Shown here piece by piece: positions 50,847 through 62,492 of a stretch of 64,000 bases of DNA. The notes below the pieces were generated by a model. It saw nothing but the letters and a program-made list of their open reading frames with translations, was not told the DNA's origin and did no database searches. Location of the stretch: positions 556,001 to 620,000 of the forward strand of contig CP168152.1 of the NCBI GenBank assembly GCA_041545745.1, read 5' to 3'. Both the position numbers and the translations under genes were made by a program. The stretch is from Stenotrophomonas indicatrix. Its GTDB lineage: Bacteria; Pseudomonadota; Gammaproteobacteria; Xanthomonadales; Xanthomonadaceae. Numbering within the stretch: position 1 is the first letter of the stretch; every line of letters begins with the position of its first letter.

Positions 50847-51968
50847 TCACCAGTCCATATGCATGAACCACAACGCCGCGAAGGCGTCGATGATGATCAC
50901 CAGCGAAATCGTCTGCACCACGCTGGAGGTGGTGCGCTCGCCAACCGACTGCGCGGTGCCTTCCACCTTCAGGCCTTCCAGGCAGCCGATCAGGCCGATC
51001 ACCAGCGCAAATACCGGCGCCTTGGACAGGCCCACCAGCATGTGCCGCACTTCCATCGTGTCGTGCATGCGCGCGATGTACATCTGCGGCGGAATGTCGA
51101 GGTCGAACGCGCCGACGGTGATGCCGCCAGCCAGGCCGGCGACCATCGCGATGAAGGTCAGCAGCGGCAGCGTCACCAGCAGCGCGACCAGGCGCGGCAG
51201 CACCAGCAGGTCGATGGGGTCGAGCCCGAGGGTGCGCATCGCATCGACTTCCTCGCGTGCCTTCATCGCACCGATCTGCGCGGTGAAGGCACTGGCGGTG
51301 CGGCCGGCCAGCACGATCGCGGTCAGCAGCACGGCGAATTCGCGCAGGAAGGCGATGTTGACCAGTTCGACCACGAAGATCTCCGCGCCGAAATCGCGCA
51401 GGATGGTCGAGCCAAGGAAGGCGATCACTGCGCCGACCAGGTAGGACAGCAGCGCGACCAGTGGCACCGCGTCCAGCCCGACCTGTTCCATCTGGTGCAC
51501 GGTCGCGGTCAGGCGGAAACGTCGGGGTTCCTTGACCAGGCGTGCGGCCTTGACCAGGTTCTCACCGAGGAAGCTGCACAGCGCCTTGATGTTGTGGCCC
51601 GTGGCATGGACGCTGACGCCCAGCCGCTCCAGCGCCGCCAGCACGCCGAAGTCACGCTTCGGCTTCGGACGGTCGTCGGCCACTTCTTCGATGGTGCACA
51701 CCAGCGCCTGGTGGTCCGGGCGGAACCGCAGTGCGTCTTCGCTCAGGTCAGCGCGATGGGCGACGCGCAGCACCTGCAGCACGCCGGCCGAGTCGAGCAG
51801 CTCGATGCCGGTGGCGTCGATGCCGGTCAGCGTGTCCGGAACGCCACGCAGCACGTCGGCCGCGGCCAGCGCGGTCTTCAGGGTCCAGTGGCCGGACAGC
51901 CGGATCAGTCCCGGATCCTGAGCGTCCTGTTCGAGCTGGGGGGCGTGGGTCGGGGTCATGGGGGCCAT
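50847..51968 (-). CDS. MlaE-family ABC permease with N-terminal STAS domain
   Basis: 373 residues from the ATG at 51968 (an in-frame ATG also lies at 51959). A STAS-like domain fills residues about 12-100 (GHWTLKTALAAADVLRG, IDATGIELLDSAGVLQVL). The MlaE permease spans about 125-370 with the family motif region TGRTASAFTAQIGAMKAREEVDAMRTLGLDPI and LVLPRLVALLVTLPLL. It is the inner-membrane core of the lipid transporter. It starts about 90 bp from the divergent ThrE-like gene. Confidence 0.9.
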   Translation of the reverse strand: MAPMTPTHAPQLEQDAQDPGLIRLSGHWTLKTALAAADVLRGVPDTLTGIDATGIELLDSAGVLQVLRVAHRADLSEDALRFRPDHQALVCTIEEVADDRPKPKRDFGVLAALERLGVSVHATGHNIKALCSFLGENLVKAARLVKEPRRFRLTATVHQMEQVGLDAVPLVALLSYLVGAVIAFLGSTILRDFGAEIFVVELVNIAFLREFAVLLTAIVLAGRTASAFTAQIGAMKAREEVDAMRTLGLDPIDLLVLPRLVALLVTLPLLTFIAMVAGLAGGITVGAFDLDIPPQMYIARMHDTMEVRHMLVGLSKAPVFALVIGLIGCLEGLKVEGTAQSVGERTTSSVVQTISLVIIIDAFAALWFMHMDW

Positions 51969-52060
51969 TCGGGTCGCAGCATAACCGTTCTGAATTGCAC
52001 GTCGCGTCGAACCAGGATGAATTTCTCCAGCAGAGCCTGACGTAGGTAATACTACGGCGC

Positions 52061-53320
52061 ATGTCCGCAGACGCTCACACGATCCCCACGCCCCAGGCCA
52101 CCTACGCGCAGCGCGTGGCCTTTGTTTCCGAGATCGCCGGCCGCCTGCACAGCTACGGCACAACGGCCCAGCGCCTGGAAGCGGCGGTGGTTGCATTGGC
52201 CCGGCAGCTCGATCTGGATTGTGAACCGTGGTCGAACCCCACCGGCATCATCCTCAGTTTCAGCGATCCGGCGCAGGCCATCGGCTCCAGTGACATCACC
52301 CGGGTGATCCGGCTGGCGCCCGGCGAGAACGACCTGCACAAGCTCAGCGTGGCTGACGGAATCGCCGAGGAAGTGGCCAACGGCCGCATGAGCATCGCCC
52401 AGGGCCACACCGCGCTGCGCCAGCTGGACAAGGATCCGGGCCGACGCGGCAAGCTGCGCACCATCCTGTCCTTCACCCTCGGTGCGGCCGGCGTGGCGGG
52501 CATGTGGAAGCTGCCGTGGCTGGATATCGCCACGGCCGGCGTCATCGGCCTGTTGATCGGCCTGCTCGGCATGGTCACCGACAAGCGCCCGGCCAGCCGC
52601 GAAGCGGCCGAAGCGCTGGCGGCGCTGCTGGCCGGCCTGGTCGCCACCGTGGTTGCCACGTTCGTGGGCGCCCTGAATCTCAACACGGTGATCATCGCTT
52701 CGCTGGTGGTGCTGTTGCCGGGCATGTCACTGACCAATGCGGTCAATGAGCTGGCCAGCCAGCACTGGGTGTCCGGCACGGCGCGCTTTGCCGGCGCGCT
52801 GACCACGATCATGAAGCTCAGTGTCGGCGCGATGATCGCGGTGACCCTGGCCGATGTGCTGGGGCTGGACCCGATGATCCGTGCCTCGCGACCACAGGGG
52901 CCGTGGGTGGAGTGGGGCTCGTTGCTGACGGCGGCGTTCGCCTTCGCGATGTTGTTCAAGGCCAATCGTCGCGACTATCCGTGGGTGATCGCCGCCTCGG
53001 TGGCCGGTTACGCGATCTCCAAATTTGGTGGTCATGCCTGGGGTACGCCGGCCGGCATCTTCCTGTCGGCGATGCTGCTGACCGCTGGAGGCAACCTGTT
53101 CGGGCGCGTGGTCGGCCGACCCGGCGCGATCATCCGCTTGCCGGGCATCATCATGATGGTGCCTGGCAGCACCAGCCTGCGGGGCGTGCTGACCCTGGTC
53201 CAGCAACAGGACGTGGGTGCCGGCCAGGGCGTGTTCCTGACCGTGTTGAACGTGGTGATGGCGCTGGTCGCCGGCCTGCTGTTCGGCAACCTGCTGATGC
53301 CGGCGCGCAAGACGCTGTAG
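52061..53320 (+). CDS. Threonine/serine exporter family protein (ThrE-like)
   Basis: 419 residues. The N-terminal cytoplasmic ThrE/DUF1212 domain (residues about 15-250) has EIAGRLHSYGTTAQRLEAAVVALA and a membrane part from residue 140. The C-terminal DUF3815-like membrane domain (about 280-415) has TPAGIFLSAMLLTAGGNLFGRVVGRPGAIIRLPGIIMMVPGS. About ten helices are present. It is likely to export threonine, serine or similar small amino acids. A CGTAG/CTACG repeat (52041-52056) sits just before the start. The stop TAG is part of a SMAG palindrome. Confidence 0.88.
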   Translation: MSADAHTIPTPQATYAQRVAFVSEIAGRLHSYGTTAQRLEAAVVALARQLDLDCEPWSNPTGIILSFSDPAQAIGSSDITRVIRLAPGENDLHKLSVADGIAEEVANGRMSIAQGHTALRQLDKDPGRRGKLRTILSFTLGAAGVAGMWKLPWLDIATAGVIGLLIGLLGMVTDKRPASREAAEALAALLAGLVATVVATFVGALNLNTVIIASLVVLLPGMSLTNAVNELASQHWVSGTARFAGALTTIMKLSVGAMIAVTLADVLGLDPMIRASRPQGPWVEWGSLLTAAFAFAMLFKANRRDYPWVIAASVAGYAISKFGGHAWGTPAGIFLSAMLLTAGGNLFGRVVGRPGAIIRLPGIIMMVPGSTSLRGVLTLVQQQDVGAGQGVFLTVLNVVMALVAGLLFGNLLMPARKTL

Positions 53321-53379
53321 GTGTGGACCGTTGGTCCGCACACCCTTGAATGGTGTGGGTGTGGACCGTTGGTCCACAC
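53317..53379 (+). repeat. Two tandem SMAG-type palindromes, the first overlapping the gene stop
   Basis: GTAG (53317-53320) plus GTGTGGACC/GGTCCGCAC is followed by a GTGG-headed near copy (53355-53379). The two units are about 38 bp apart and nearly identical, including the linking TTGAATG. The TAG of GTAG is the stop codon of the exporter gene. Confidence 0.8.
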
Positions 53380-53384
53380 ACCTT

Positions 53385-53422
53385 GAATGAAAAACGCCGG
53401 CTTCCGCCGGCGTTTTTCATTC
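53385..53422. terminator. Bidirectional terminator between thrE-like and hns genes
   Basis: A perfect 17-bp stem GAATGAAAAACGCCGGC/GCCGGCGTTTTTCATTC with loop TTCC places a T run after the GC stem on either strand. It serves both convergent genes. Confidence 0.92.
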
Positions 53423-53437
53423 CTGCTGCAGCCGGCC

Positions 53438-53821
53438 TCAGGCCTTCTTGATCAGGAAATCTTCCGGCTTCTTGCTGCCCTTGGCGGTCAGCTCGGCCAT
53501 CCAGCGCGGCTGCTTGCCACGACCGGTCCAGGTTTCCTTCGGGTTGGCCGGGTTGCGGTACTTCGGCGCAACCTTGCCCAACTTGCGGCCGGCGGTCTTG
53601 GACGGGGCCTTGGTGGCCTTGGCGACCTTGCGCGCGCGCGGTGCGGGGGCACCGCCGAACAGTTCTTCGATGGTGTAACCCTCGGTCTTGGCCAGCTTGC
53701 TCAGCTGGGCACGTACCTTGGTGATCGGGCGACGCTTGGCGACGATGGTCTGCTGCTTCTTGGCTGTGCGGATCAATGCGCCCAGCTCACGTGCCGACAG
53801 GCCGGTCAGGTCGATACTCAT
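53438..53821 (-). CDS. H-NS histone family nucleoid-associated protein
   Basis: 127 residues from the ATG at 53821. The N-terminal helical oligomerisation region (LSARELGALIRTAKKQQ, RAQLSKLAKTEGYTIEELFGG) is followed by a basic linker and the C-terminal DNA-binding segment YRNPANPKETWTGRGKQP RW, with the characteristic Trp-x-Gly-x-Gly loop that inserts in the minor groove of AT-rich DNA. It silences horizontally acquired genes, such as surface-polysaccharide cassettes. It is monocistronic. Confidence 0.93.
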   Translation of the reverse strand: MSIDLTGLSARELGALIRTAKKQQTIVAKRRPITKVRAQLSKLAKTEGYTIEELFGGAPAPRARKVAKATKAPSKTAGRKLGKVAPKYRNPANPKETWTGRGKQPRWMAELTAKGSKKPEDFLIKKA

Positions 53822-54007
53822 CAACGATTACTCCAGAAACTAATTTAGGGACAGGGACGAGCCGGTCCGTGGCGTCGCGGAACAGAGTAATGAGGAATTA
53901 ATCCCAGCACAAATAGTTGCGGTCACCGTCGGTCGGCTGGCTGGCCCGGTTGCGACCATTTTGACCGGATTATGTCCGCTGCGATTTTCCGGAGGCGGCC
54001 ATCCGGC

Positions 54008-54038
54008 AAAAAAAGACCGGGGTATACCCCGGTCTTTT
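54008..54038 (-). terminator. Terminator of proS
   Basis: A perfect 14-bp stem AAAAGACCGGGGTA/TACCCCGGTCTTTT with no loop bases is followed on the minus strand by seven T residues. It lies directly past the proS stop. Confidence 0.9.
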
Positions 54039-54042
54039 CCGA

Positions 54043-55746
54043 TCAACCCTGCAGGCGCTGCAGCAGGGTGGCCTTGTCCAGGCTCTCCGCTTCGGCCGCG
54101 CGACGCGAGCGGTACTCGAAGGTGCCTGCGGCCAGGCCCCGCTCGCTGACCACCACGCGGTGCGGAATACCGATCAGTTCCATGTCGGCGAACATCGCGC
54201 CCGGGCGCAGGCCGCGGTCGTCCAGTGCGGCATCCAGACCGGCATCGCGCAGTTCCTGCAACAGACCTGCAGCCGCATCGGCCACGCCCGCGTCGCCCTT
54301 CGGATTGATCACGCAGACCACCACCTGCCAAGGCGCCATTGCGTCGGGCCAGATGATGCCGGCGTCATCGTGGTTCTGCTCGATGGCTGCGGCGACCACG
54401 CGCGAAATGCCGATGCCATAGCAGCCCATCGTCATCACCGCAGCCTTGCCATTCTCGTCCAGCACGGTGGCATCGAGCGCCTTCGCATAGGTGCGGCCCA
54501 GCTGGAACACGTGGCCGACTTCGATGCCGCGGGCGATTTTCAGTTCACCGCCGTCCAGCGCACGATCACCCGCGCGTACATTGCGGATGTCCGCCACTTC
54601 CGGTTCGGCCAGGTCGCGGCCCCAGTTGACGCCGGCCAGGTGGAAACCGGCCTCGTTGGCACCGACGACGAAGTCGGACATCGCCGCCACTTCGCGATCG
54701 GCAACCACACGGATAGGCTTGGACGGTGCAACCGGGCCAAGGAAGCCCGGCACGCTGCCGAGGTATTCGGCGATCTCTGCTTCGCTGGCAAAACGCTGCT
54801 CGTCCAGGCCGGCGACCTTGCCCAGCTTGATTTCGTTGACCTCGTGGTCGCCACGCACCAGCACCAGCACGAACTGCTGTGCCTTGCCTTCACCGGTGAT
54901 CAGCGCCACCGACTTCACGGTGCGCTGCAGGTCGATGCCGAGCAGGGCGGCAACGTCTTCGCAGGTCTTCTGGGTCGGGGTTTCGACTTTGCGCAGTTGT
55001 TCGCTGGCCGCTGCGCGCGCGGCCGGATCGGCGGCAATGGCCGCTTCCATGTTGGCGGCGTAGTCCGAACCGGTGGAGAACACCAGCGCGTCTTCACCGG
55101 AGTCGGCGATCACGTGGAATTCCTGCGAGGCGTCACCGCCGATCGCACCGGAATCTGCCTGCACCATGCGGAAATCCAGACCCAGGCGGGTGAAGATGCG
55201 GCTGTAGGCCACCTTCATGTTTTCGTACTCACGCACGAGGTCTTCGTCGTGCAGGTGGAACGAATAGGCGTCCTTCATCAGGAATTCGCGCGCACGCATC
55301 ACGCCGAAGCGCGGACGGATCTCGTCGCGGAACTTGGTCTGGATCTGGTAGAAGTTCACCGGCAGCTGCTTGTAGCTGGACAGCTCGCTGCGTGCGAAAT
55401 CGCAGGCCGCTTCTTCGGCGGTGGGGCTGTAGCAGAAGGTCTGTTCCTTGCGGTCCTTTATCTTCAGCAGTTGCGGGCCGAACTTCTGCCAGCGGCCGGT
55501 CTGCTCCCACAGTTCTTTCGGCTGGATGGTCGGGATCTGGAATTCGACGGCACCGGCGCGGTCCATTTCCTCGCGGACGATGCGCTCGACCTTGCGCAGC
55601 ACGCGCAGGCCCAGCGGCGACCAGGTGTACAGGCCGGACGCGAGCTTGCGGATCATGCCCGCGCGCAGCATCAGCCGGTGGCTGGTCAGCTCGGCGTCGC
55701 TGGGGGTTTCCTTGGTGGTGTGCAGGTGGAACTGGGAGAGGCGCAT
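54043..55746 (-). CDS. proS: Prolyl-tRNA synthetase (bacterial type)
   Basis: 567 residues from the ATG at 55746; the longer frame runs into repeat DNA. It has the class II core: motif 1 region [30 protein letters not shown], motif 2 [33 protein letters not shown], and motif 3 [15 protein letters not shown] YbaK-type editing insertion fills about residues 220-390 ([17 protein letters not shown]), and the C-terminal anticodon-binding domain starts at about 470. It charges tRNA(Pro). Confidence 0.97.
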   Translation of the reverse strand: MRLSQFHLHTTKETPSDAELTSHRLMLRAGMIRKLASGLYTWSPLGLRVLRKVERIVREEMDRAGAVEFQIPTIQPKELWEQTGRWQKFGPQLLKIKDRKEQTFCYSPTAEEAACDFARSELSSYKQLPVNFYQIQTKFRDEIRPRFGVMRAREFLMKDAYSFHLHDEDLVREYENMKVAYSRIFTRLGLDFRMVQADSGAIGGDASQEFHVIADSGEDALVFSTGSDYAANMEAAIAADPAARAAASEQLRKVETPTQKTCEDVAALLGIDLQRTVKSVALITGEGKAQQFVLVLVRGDHEVNEIKLGKVAGLDEQRFASEAEIAEYLGSVPGFLGPVAPSKPIRVVADREVAAMSDFVVGANEAGFHLAGVNWGRDLAEPEVADIRNVRAGDRALDGGELKIARGIEVGHVFQLGRTYAKALDATVLDENGKAAVMTMGCYGIGISRVVAAAIEQNHDDAGIIWPDAMAPWQVVVCVINPKGDAGVADAAAGLLQELRDAGLDAALDDRGLRPGAMFADMELIGIPHRVVVSERGLAAGTFEYRSRRAAEAESLDKATLLQRLQG

Positions 55747-55884
55747 CGTCGGCTTCGGATTACGGCAGAGATACCTATTCTGCCAGCCCGGCCGGGGGAG
55801 GGGTATCGGCCGGGCGGCGCCCGGCACCCGCCGAATCAACATCAACGTCAACGTCAACGTCAGAAGCCGGGTTTCCTGTGGGAT

Positions 55885-55986
55885 GGCGGGGTGGGTCCGG
55901 TTGCGGGGGACGCCGTGAATCCGTCCCTGGAGGCTTGGGCGCGCCATCCATGGCGCTTACACCCCCGCAACCGGACCCACCCCGCC
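55885..55986. repeat. Structured hairpin repeat H5
   Basis: Perfect 25-bp arms (55885-55909, 55962-55986) enclose a core that starts ACGCCGTGAATCCGTCC and has an inner GCGCCATCCATGGCGC. The arms extend those of H4, and the cores differ. Confidence 0.8.
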
Positions 55987-56031
55987 TTCGACAGATCTCT
56001 GCAATCTGTCTGGACGGCGTGGCTGCTATTG

Positions 56032-56144
56032 GTAGGTGTCGACCTTGGTCGACAGTAGATCCACGCCATGCGTGGATGTTTTTCGTCCCGATTTCGAAAT
56101 ATTCGATTTCGATGGAGATTCATCCACGCATGGCGTGGATCTAC
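56032..56144. repeat. Cluster of three SMAG palindromes
   Basis: GTAG plus TGTCGACC/GGTCGACA (56032-56054) is followed immediately by GTAG plus ATCCACGC/GCGTGGAT (56055-56077). A reverse copy ends in CTAC (56122-56144). The arrangement matches the centre of element A. Confidence 0.78.
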
Positions 56145-56166
56145 TGGCCACCGGGAATCTGTCGAA

Positions 56167-56268
56167 GGCGGGGCACTGTGGGTTTGCGGGGTGTGAGCCG
56201 CATGGATGCGGCGCCCAAGCCTCCATGGACGGATTCACGGCGTCCCCGCTAACCTGCAGTGCCCCGCC
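56167..56268. repeat. Structured hairpin repeat H6
   Basis: 25-bp arms (56167-56191, 56244-56268) pair except at three positions, two of which would be G-U in RNA. The core is in reverse orientation to H5, with inner GCCGCATCCATGCGGC, again a changed but paired stem around CATCCATG. Confidence 0.75.
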
Positions 56269-56349
56269 AACCCGCAGAAAGCCGCCGTTGCAGTTGCTTT
56301 GGCCGTTGCCTCTGCGGGTGCCGGGCGCCGCCCGGCCGATACCCTCCCT

Positions 56350-56727
56350 TCAACCCGCCGGAGGGCAGTACGCCTTGATTGCTGCCTCGGCCAAGCCCTT
56401 CTGCGCGCTGCGCTGTTCCGGAGTAAGCGCGGTATCGGACTTGCCGTCGCCGTCGGTGTCCTGCATCACCGGGCCGCTGCCCTCCAGCAGCGCCACGTTG
56501 GCCCGGGCGGTGCTGCATTGTTCCGGCACCGGCGCGGCGGTAGGCTCCGGTGCCGCGTTCGTCGCCGGTGTCCTGGCCTGGGCGCGGGTTTCGTACCTGG
56601 CCCCGGCCGGCGGCGTTTCCGAATACTGGGTCACGCCCTTGGCGTCCTTCCACTTGTAGACAGGGCCGGCCAGCGCAGTGGTACTGGCCAACAACAGCAG
56701 GCATCCCAGGCAGGACAGGGCACGCAT
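56350..56727 (-). CDS. DUF4124 domain exported protein
   Basis: 125 residues from the ATG at 56727. A signal peptide (ALSCLGCLLLLASTTALAG) precedes the DUF4124 motif VYKWKDAKGVTQYSETPPAGARYE (residues 21-45), a short beta domain of unknown role. Near residue 90 is DTDGDGKSDTAL, an EF-hand-like calcium-loop sequence. Two cysteines remain in the mature protein. It is exported to the periplasm or cell surface. It starts 80 bp from the divergent pssA. Confidence 0.78.
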   Translation of the reverse strand: MRALSCLGCLLLLASTTALAGPVYKWKDAKGVTQYSETPPAGARYETRAQARTPATNAAPEPTAAPVPEQCSTARANVALLEGSGPVMQDTDGDGKSDTALTPEQRSAQKGLAEAAIKAYCPPAG

Positions 56728-56807
56728 GGCAAACTCCGCAGAATGGGCGTAGAACGCCGATTGCAGCATTGGCGCCGACCGCTGGCAAGTCGATTAAACT
56801 GGATTCC

Positions 56808-57587
56808 ATGGACCCGATCACACCGCCGCCGCGTTCGCGCACGATTTACCTGCTGCCCAACCTGTTCACCACGGCTGGGCTGTTCTCTGGCTTCTACGCC
56901 ATCATCGCCGCGGCCAACGGGGATTTCGTCAATGCCAGCATCGCCGTGTTCGTGGCGGCGGTGATGGATGGCCTCGACGGTCGTGTTGCGCGTCTGACCG
57001 GCACCAGCAGCGAGTTCGGCGTGCAGTACGACTCGCTGGCCGATCTGGTCAGCTTCGGCATGGCGCCGGCCCTGGTGATGTACCACTGGTCCCTGTCGGA
57101 ACTGAAATACGACGGTGAGCTGGTCGGTCGCCTGGGCTGGGCGGTGGCGTTCCTGTACGCCGCCTGCGCGGCGCTGCGCCTGGCCCGCTTCAATACCCAG
57201 GTAGCCGTGGTCGACAAAAGCTGGTTTGTCGGCCTGGCCAGCCCGGCCGCTGCCGGTCTGATGATGTCCTTCGTCTGGGCCTTCGCCGATGGCACGTTGG
57301 GCTGGAACGGTAACGAGCTGCGCTTCGTGGCGCTGGGGGTGACCCTTGTCGCCGCGCTGCTGATGGTCAGCCGCATCCGTTTCTGGAGCTTCAAGGGCGG
57401 CGCTGCCAAGGAGGGCGCGCGTTCGGACCGTGTCCCGTTCCTGGTGCTGGCGCTGGTGCCGATCGGCATCGCCATCGCGGTGATCGATCTGCCACGTGTG
57501 TTGCTCGTCGTCGGCATCCTGTACGCGCTTTCAGGCCCGGTGATGTGGGGCGTGCAGCGCCTGCGCAAGAAGCCCGAGGCAGCGTGA
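56808..57587 (+). CDS. pssA: CDP-diacylglycerol--serine O-phosphatidyltransferase
   Basis: 259 residues. The CDP-alcohol phosphotransferase motif is complete: Asp57-Gly58, Ala61-Arg62, Gly71, Asp75, Asp79 (DGRVAR...GVQYDSLAD). Seven to eight hydrophobic helices are visible. N-terminal IYLLPNLFTTAGLFSGFYAI is the usual PssA start. It makes phosphatidylserine, precursor of phosphatidylethanolamine, in the inner membrane. Its stop overlaps the start of the next gene. Confidence 0.94.
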   Translation: MDPITPPPRSRTIYLLPNLFTTAGLFSGFYAIIAAANGDFVNASIAVFVAAVMDGLDGRVARLTGTSSEFGVQYDSLADLVSFGMAPALVMYHWSLSELKYDGELVGRLGWAVAFLYAACAALRLARFNTQVAVVDKSWFVGLASPAAAGLMMSFVWAFADGTLGWNGNELRFVALGVTLVAALLMVSRIRFWSFKGGAAKEGARSDRVPFLVLALVPIGIAIAVIDLPRVLLVVGILYALSGPVMWGVQRLRKKPEAA

Positions 57588-58096
57588 GCCAGGACCTGCC
57601 CGTGTTGTGGTCCCCGGCCCAGCAGGCCTGGCTGCAGGCCATGGGCTACACCGTCTATCACGACGGCCAGCTGGCTGCCGAAATGGACGCGGCATTGCAG
57701 CTGAGCGTGGCCGAAGCCGCGGCCTCGGCAGCCGTGCCAGTCGAGCCGACGCGTACGGCTCCGCCTTCGATGCAGCACGCCCCCAGCCAGCGCGACGCGG
57801 CGCCGGAACCTCGGCCCGAGCGGGCGCCACCACGCACTGCCGTGCCGGTGGCGGCGCCGGATACCGTACCGGCCGCGGCCCGTCCGCTGCCCGCCGGCAA
57901 CGCGCGCCAGCCGCTGGTGCGCCTGCCTGACCGCCTGCAGATCGCGCTGTTGCGCGCCTCAGGCTGCAATCCCAACGACCCGGCCACGCAGACGCTGATG
58001 GACAGCTGGCCGCTGGAGCAACTGCGTCGCGACCCCGCTGCCAAGCGCGCGTTGTGGCCGCAGCTGCGAGCGCTGCGCAAGGGCGGAGCCGCATGA
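57584..58096 (+). CDS. Hypothetical protein, possible DNA polymerase III psi subunit (HolD-like)
   Basis: 170 residues from a GTG that overlaps the pssA stop. The first 30 residues (PVLWSPAQQAWLQAMGYTVYHDGQ) resemble the short N-terminal helix of HolD that binds the tau/gamma clamp loader. A long Pro/Ala-rich linker follows (60-115), then a compact helical C-terminus (LPDRLQIALLRASGCNPNDP...ALWPQLRALR). It overlaps rimI by 4 bp, and holD sits directly before rimI in enterobacteria. The identification rests mainly on synteny. It could instead be an unrelated lineage protein. Confidence 0.45.
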   Translation: MSQDLPVLWSPAQQAWLQAMGYTVYHDGQLAAEMDAALQLSVAEAAASAAVPVEPTRTAPPSMQHAPSQRDAAPEPRPERAPPRTAVPVAAPDTVPAAARPLPAGNARQPLVRLPDRLQIALLRASGCNPNDPATQTLMDSWPLEQLRRDPAAKRALWPQLRALRKGGAA

Positions 58097-58590
58097 GTGC
58101 GGTCAGCCAGCCCGGGCCGGTGGTGATGCGTGCGCTGCGCGAGAGCGATCTCAACGCGGTGATGGCCATCGAAGTGCGTGGCTATCCCTATCCCTGGACC
58201 CGCGGCATTTTCCTGGATTGCCTGCGCGCCGGTTACCCCGGCCTGGCCATGGAGCGCGATGGCCTGTTGATCGGCTATGGCGTGCTCAGCCTCGCTGCCG
58301 ATGAAGCCCATGTGCTGAACATCTGCATCGATCCGCTGGTGCAGTCGCGTGGGCTTGGCCGCCAGCTGCTGCGTGCACTGGTCCGTTTGGCCGGTGACCG
58401 AGGCGCGCAGCGGGTGTTCCTGGAAGTGCGTCCGTCCAATACTCCGGCCTTGGCGCTGTATCACAGTGAAGGCTTCAACGAGATCGGCCGGCGCCCTCGC
58501 TACTACCCTGCTGCGCAGGGGCGCGAAGATGCACTGGTGATGGCGATCGAGCTGGTGGACGGCGAGCTGGAGACAATGCCGCCGCTGTAA
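58093..58590 (+). CDS. rimI: Ribosomal protein S18 alanine N-acetyltransferase
   Basis: 165 residues. The GNAT fold has VMRALRESDLNAVMAIEVRGYPYPWTRGIFLDCL, which is the RimI-type start, the acetyl-CoA loop QSRGLGRQLLRALVRLA, and LEVRPSNTPALALYHSEGFNEIGRRPRYY. The catalytic Glu is in VFLEV, and the late Tyr in ALYH matches RimI. It acetylates the N-terminus of S18. It overlaps the preceding gene by ATGA. Confidence 0.92.
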   Translation: MSAVSQPGPVVMRALRESDLNAVMAIEVRGYPYPWTRGIFLDCLRAGYPGLAMERDGLLIGYGVLSLAADEAHVLNICIDPLVQSRGLGRQLLRALVRLAGDRGAQRVFLEVRPSNTPALALYHSEGFNEIGRRPRYYPAAQGREDALVMAIELVDGELETMPPL

Positions 58591-58614
58591 TTGGCGTCGC
58601 GTGGCCGCTGCGCT

Positions 58615-58637
58615 CGCCGGGCATGGCCCGGCGCTAC
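58615..58637 (-). repeat. SMAG palindrome
   Basis: GTAG plus CGCCGGGC/GCCCGGCG, minus orientation, between convergent rimI and the DMT transporter. It is identical to the copies at 9143 and 15333. Confidence 0.8.
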
Positions 58638-58648
58638 CGATGCGTTGT

Positions 58649-59470
58649 TTACGCCAACCGCAGCGCCAACACGCCAGCCACGATCAACGCTGCCGCTACC
58701 CAGCGGGCACGCGGTACCCGTTCGCGCAGCAGGAACACCGAGATCAGCAGCGCGAACAGGATCGACGATTCGCGCAGCGCCGACACCATGGCCACGGGCA
58801 CCTGGGTCATCGCCCACAGCGCCATCGCATACGACGCGGTGGTGCCGATGCCGCCGACCATACCCAGCGGCCAGTGCTGGCGCGCATACGCCAGCAGCTT
58901 GCCGCGCTGCCGGTGCAGCGCCCATAGCGGCAACGGAATGCCCGACAGCAGGAACAGCCACAACGTATAGCTCAGCGCATGGCCGGACAGCCGTGCGCCC
59001 TGCGCATCGACCAGCGTGTAGGTGGCGATCATCGCGGCGGTCAGCAACGGCAGGCGCAGCTGGCCGCTGCGTACGCCGCGGACCATGCACAGGATGCCGC
59101 CGCTCACCAGGATCACACCGAGCCAGGCCGTAGGCGGCAGGCGTTCGCCGAGCACGGCGCCGGCCAGCGCAACGAGGAGGGGCGCGCAGCCGCGCATCAT
59201 CGGATATGCCAGGCTCATGTCGACCTGCTGGTAGCAGCGTGCGACCAACGCGTAGTACGTCACCTGCAGCAACACCGATGCGCCCAGCCACGGCCAGCTT
59301 TCCGCGGCGGGGAAGGGCAGCCACGGCAAGGCGAACGCAGACAACAGCGCGGCGCTGCCGGTGACCAATACGGTGCCAAGGAACTTGTCCGGTCCGCGTT
59401 TGACGATCGCGTTCCAGCTGGCATGCAGTGCGGCGGCGGCGAGGACCAGCAGGAAGAGGGAAAGCGGCAT
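58649..59470 (-). CDS. EamA/DMT superfamily transporter
   Basis: 273 residues from the ATG at 59470. There are ten transmembrane helices in two EamA halves: LVLAAAALHASWNAIVKRG is the usual start, and PLLVALAGAVLGERLPPTAWLGVILVSGGI and SILFALLISVFLLRERVPRARWVAAALIVAGVLAL are the repeated motif with the conserved Glu-Arg. Substrate is unknown. It stands alone with hairpin repeats on both sides. Confidence 0.85.
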   Translation of the reverse strand: MPLSLFLLVLAAAALHASWNAIVKRGPDKFLGTVLVTGSAALLSAFALPWLPFPAAESWPWLGASVLLQVTYYALVARCYQQVDMSLAYPMMRGCAPLLVALAGAVLGERLPPTAWLGVILVSGGILCMVRGVRSGQLRLPLLTAAMIATYTLVDAQGARLSGHALSYTLWLFLLSGIPLPLWALHRQRGKLLAYARQHWPLGMVGGIGTTASYAMALWAMTQVPVAMVSALRESSILFALLISVFLLRERVPRARWVAAALIVAGVLALRLA

Positions 59471-59495
59471 CGGGTGATGATGCCAAAAGGCAGGG

Positions 59496-59590
59496 GTGGG
59501 TGCCGACTTTGGTCGGCACATCGTTTTGCAGGGCAGGTGCCAACGTTGGTTGGCACCTCACAGCGGTGCGGACCCAGGTCCGCACCCACC
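59496..59590. repeat. Three SMAG-like hairpins in a row
   Basis: GTGG plus GTGCCGAC/GTCGGCAC (59496-59519) comes first. AGGTGCCAAC/GTTGGCACCT (59535-59558) is second. GGTGCGGACC/GGTCCGCACC ending in CCAC (59565-59590) is third, inverted. Each stem is perfect but different. They fill the gap between the DMT gene and valS. Confidence 0.7.
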
Positions 59591-59599
59591 AGAGACGCG

Positions 59600-62458
<2,859 letters not shown>

Positions 62459-62492
62459 GCGGGGGAACCAGTCATCAAGGCGGGAAGGGAGA

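Larger units (their letters stand above)
55806..56339. repeat. Composite inverted repeat element B
   Basis: A 534-bp unit filling most of the 603-bp gap between proS and the DUF4124 gene. From each end inward it has a cap hairpin GCCGGGC-GGC-GCCCGGC (55809-55825; inverted at 56320-56336), hexamer-like tracts (AACGTC and GGCAAC forms), a TTTCCTGTGGG segment, and then hairpins H5 and H6 in opposite orientation. The centre holds GACAGAT/ATCTGTC and SMAG repeats. It has the same architecture as element A. No gene is seen. Confidence 0.72.
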
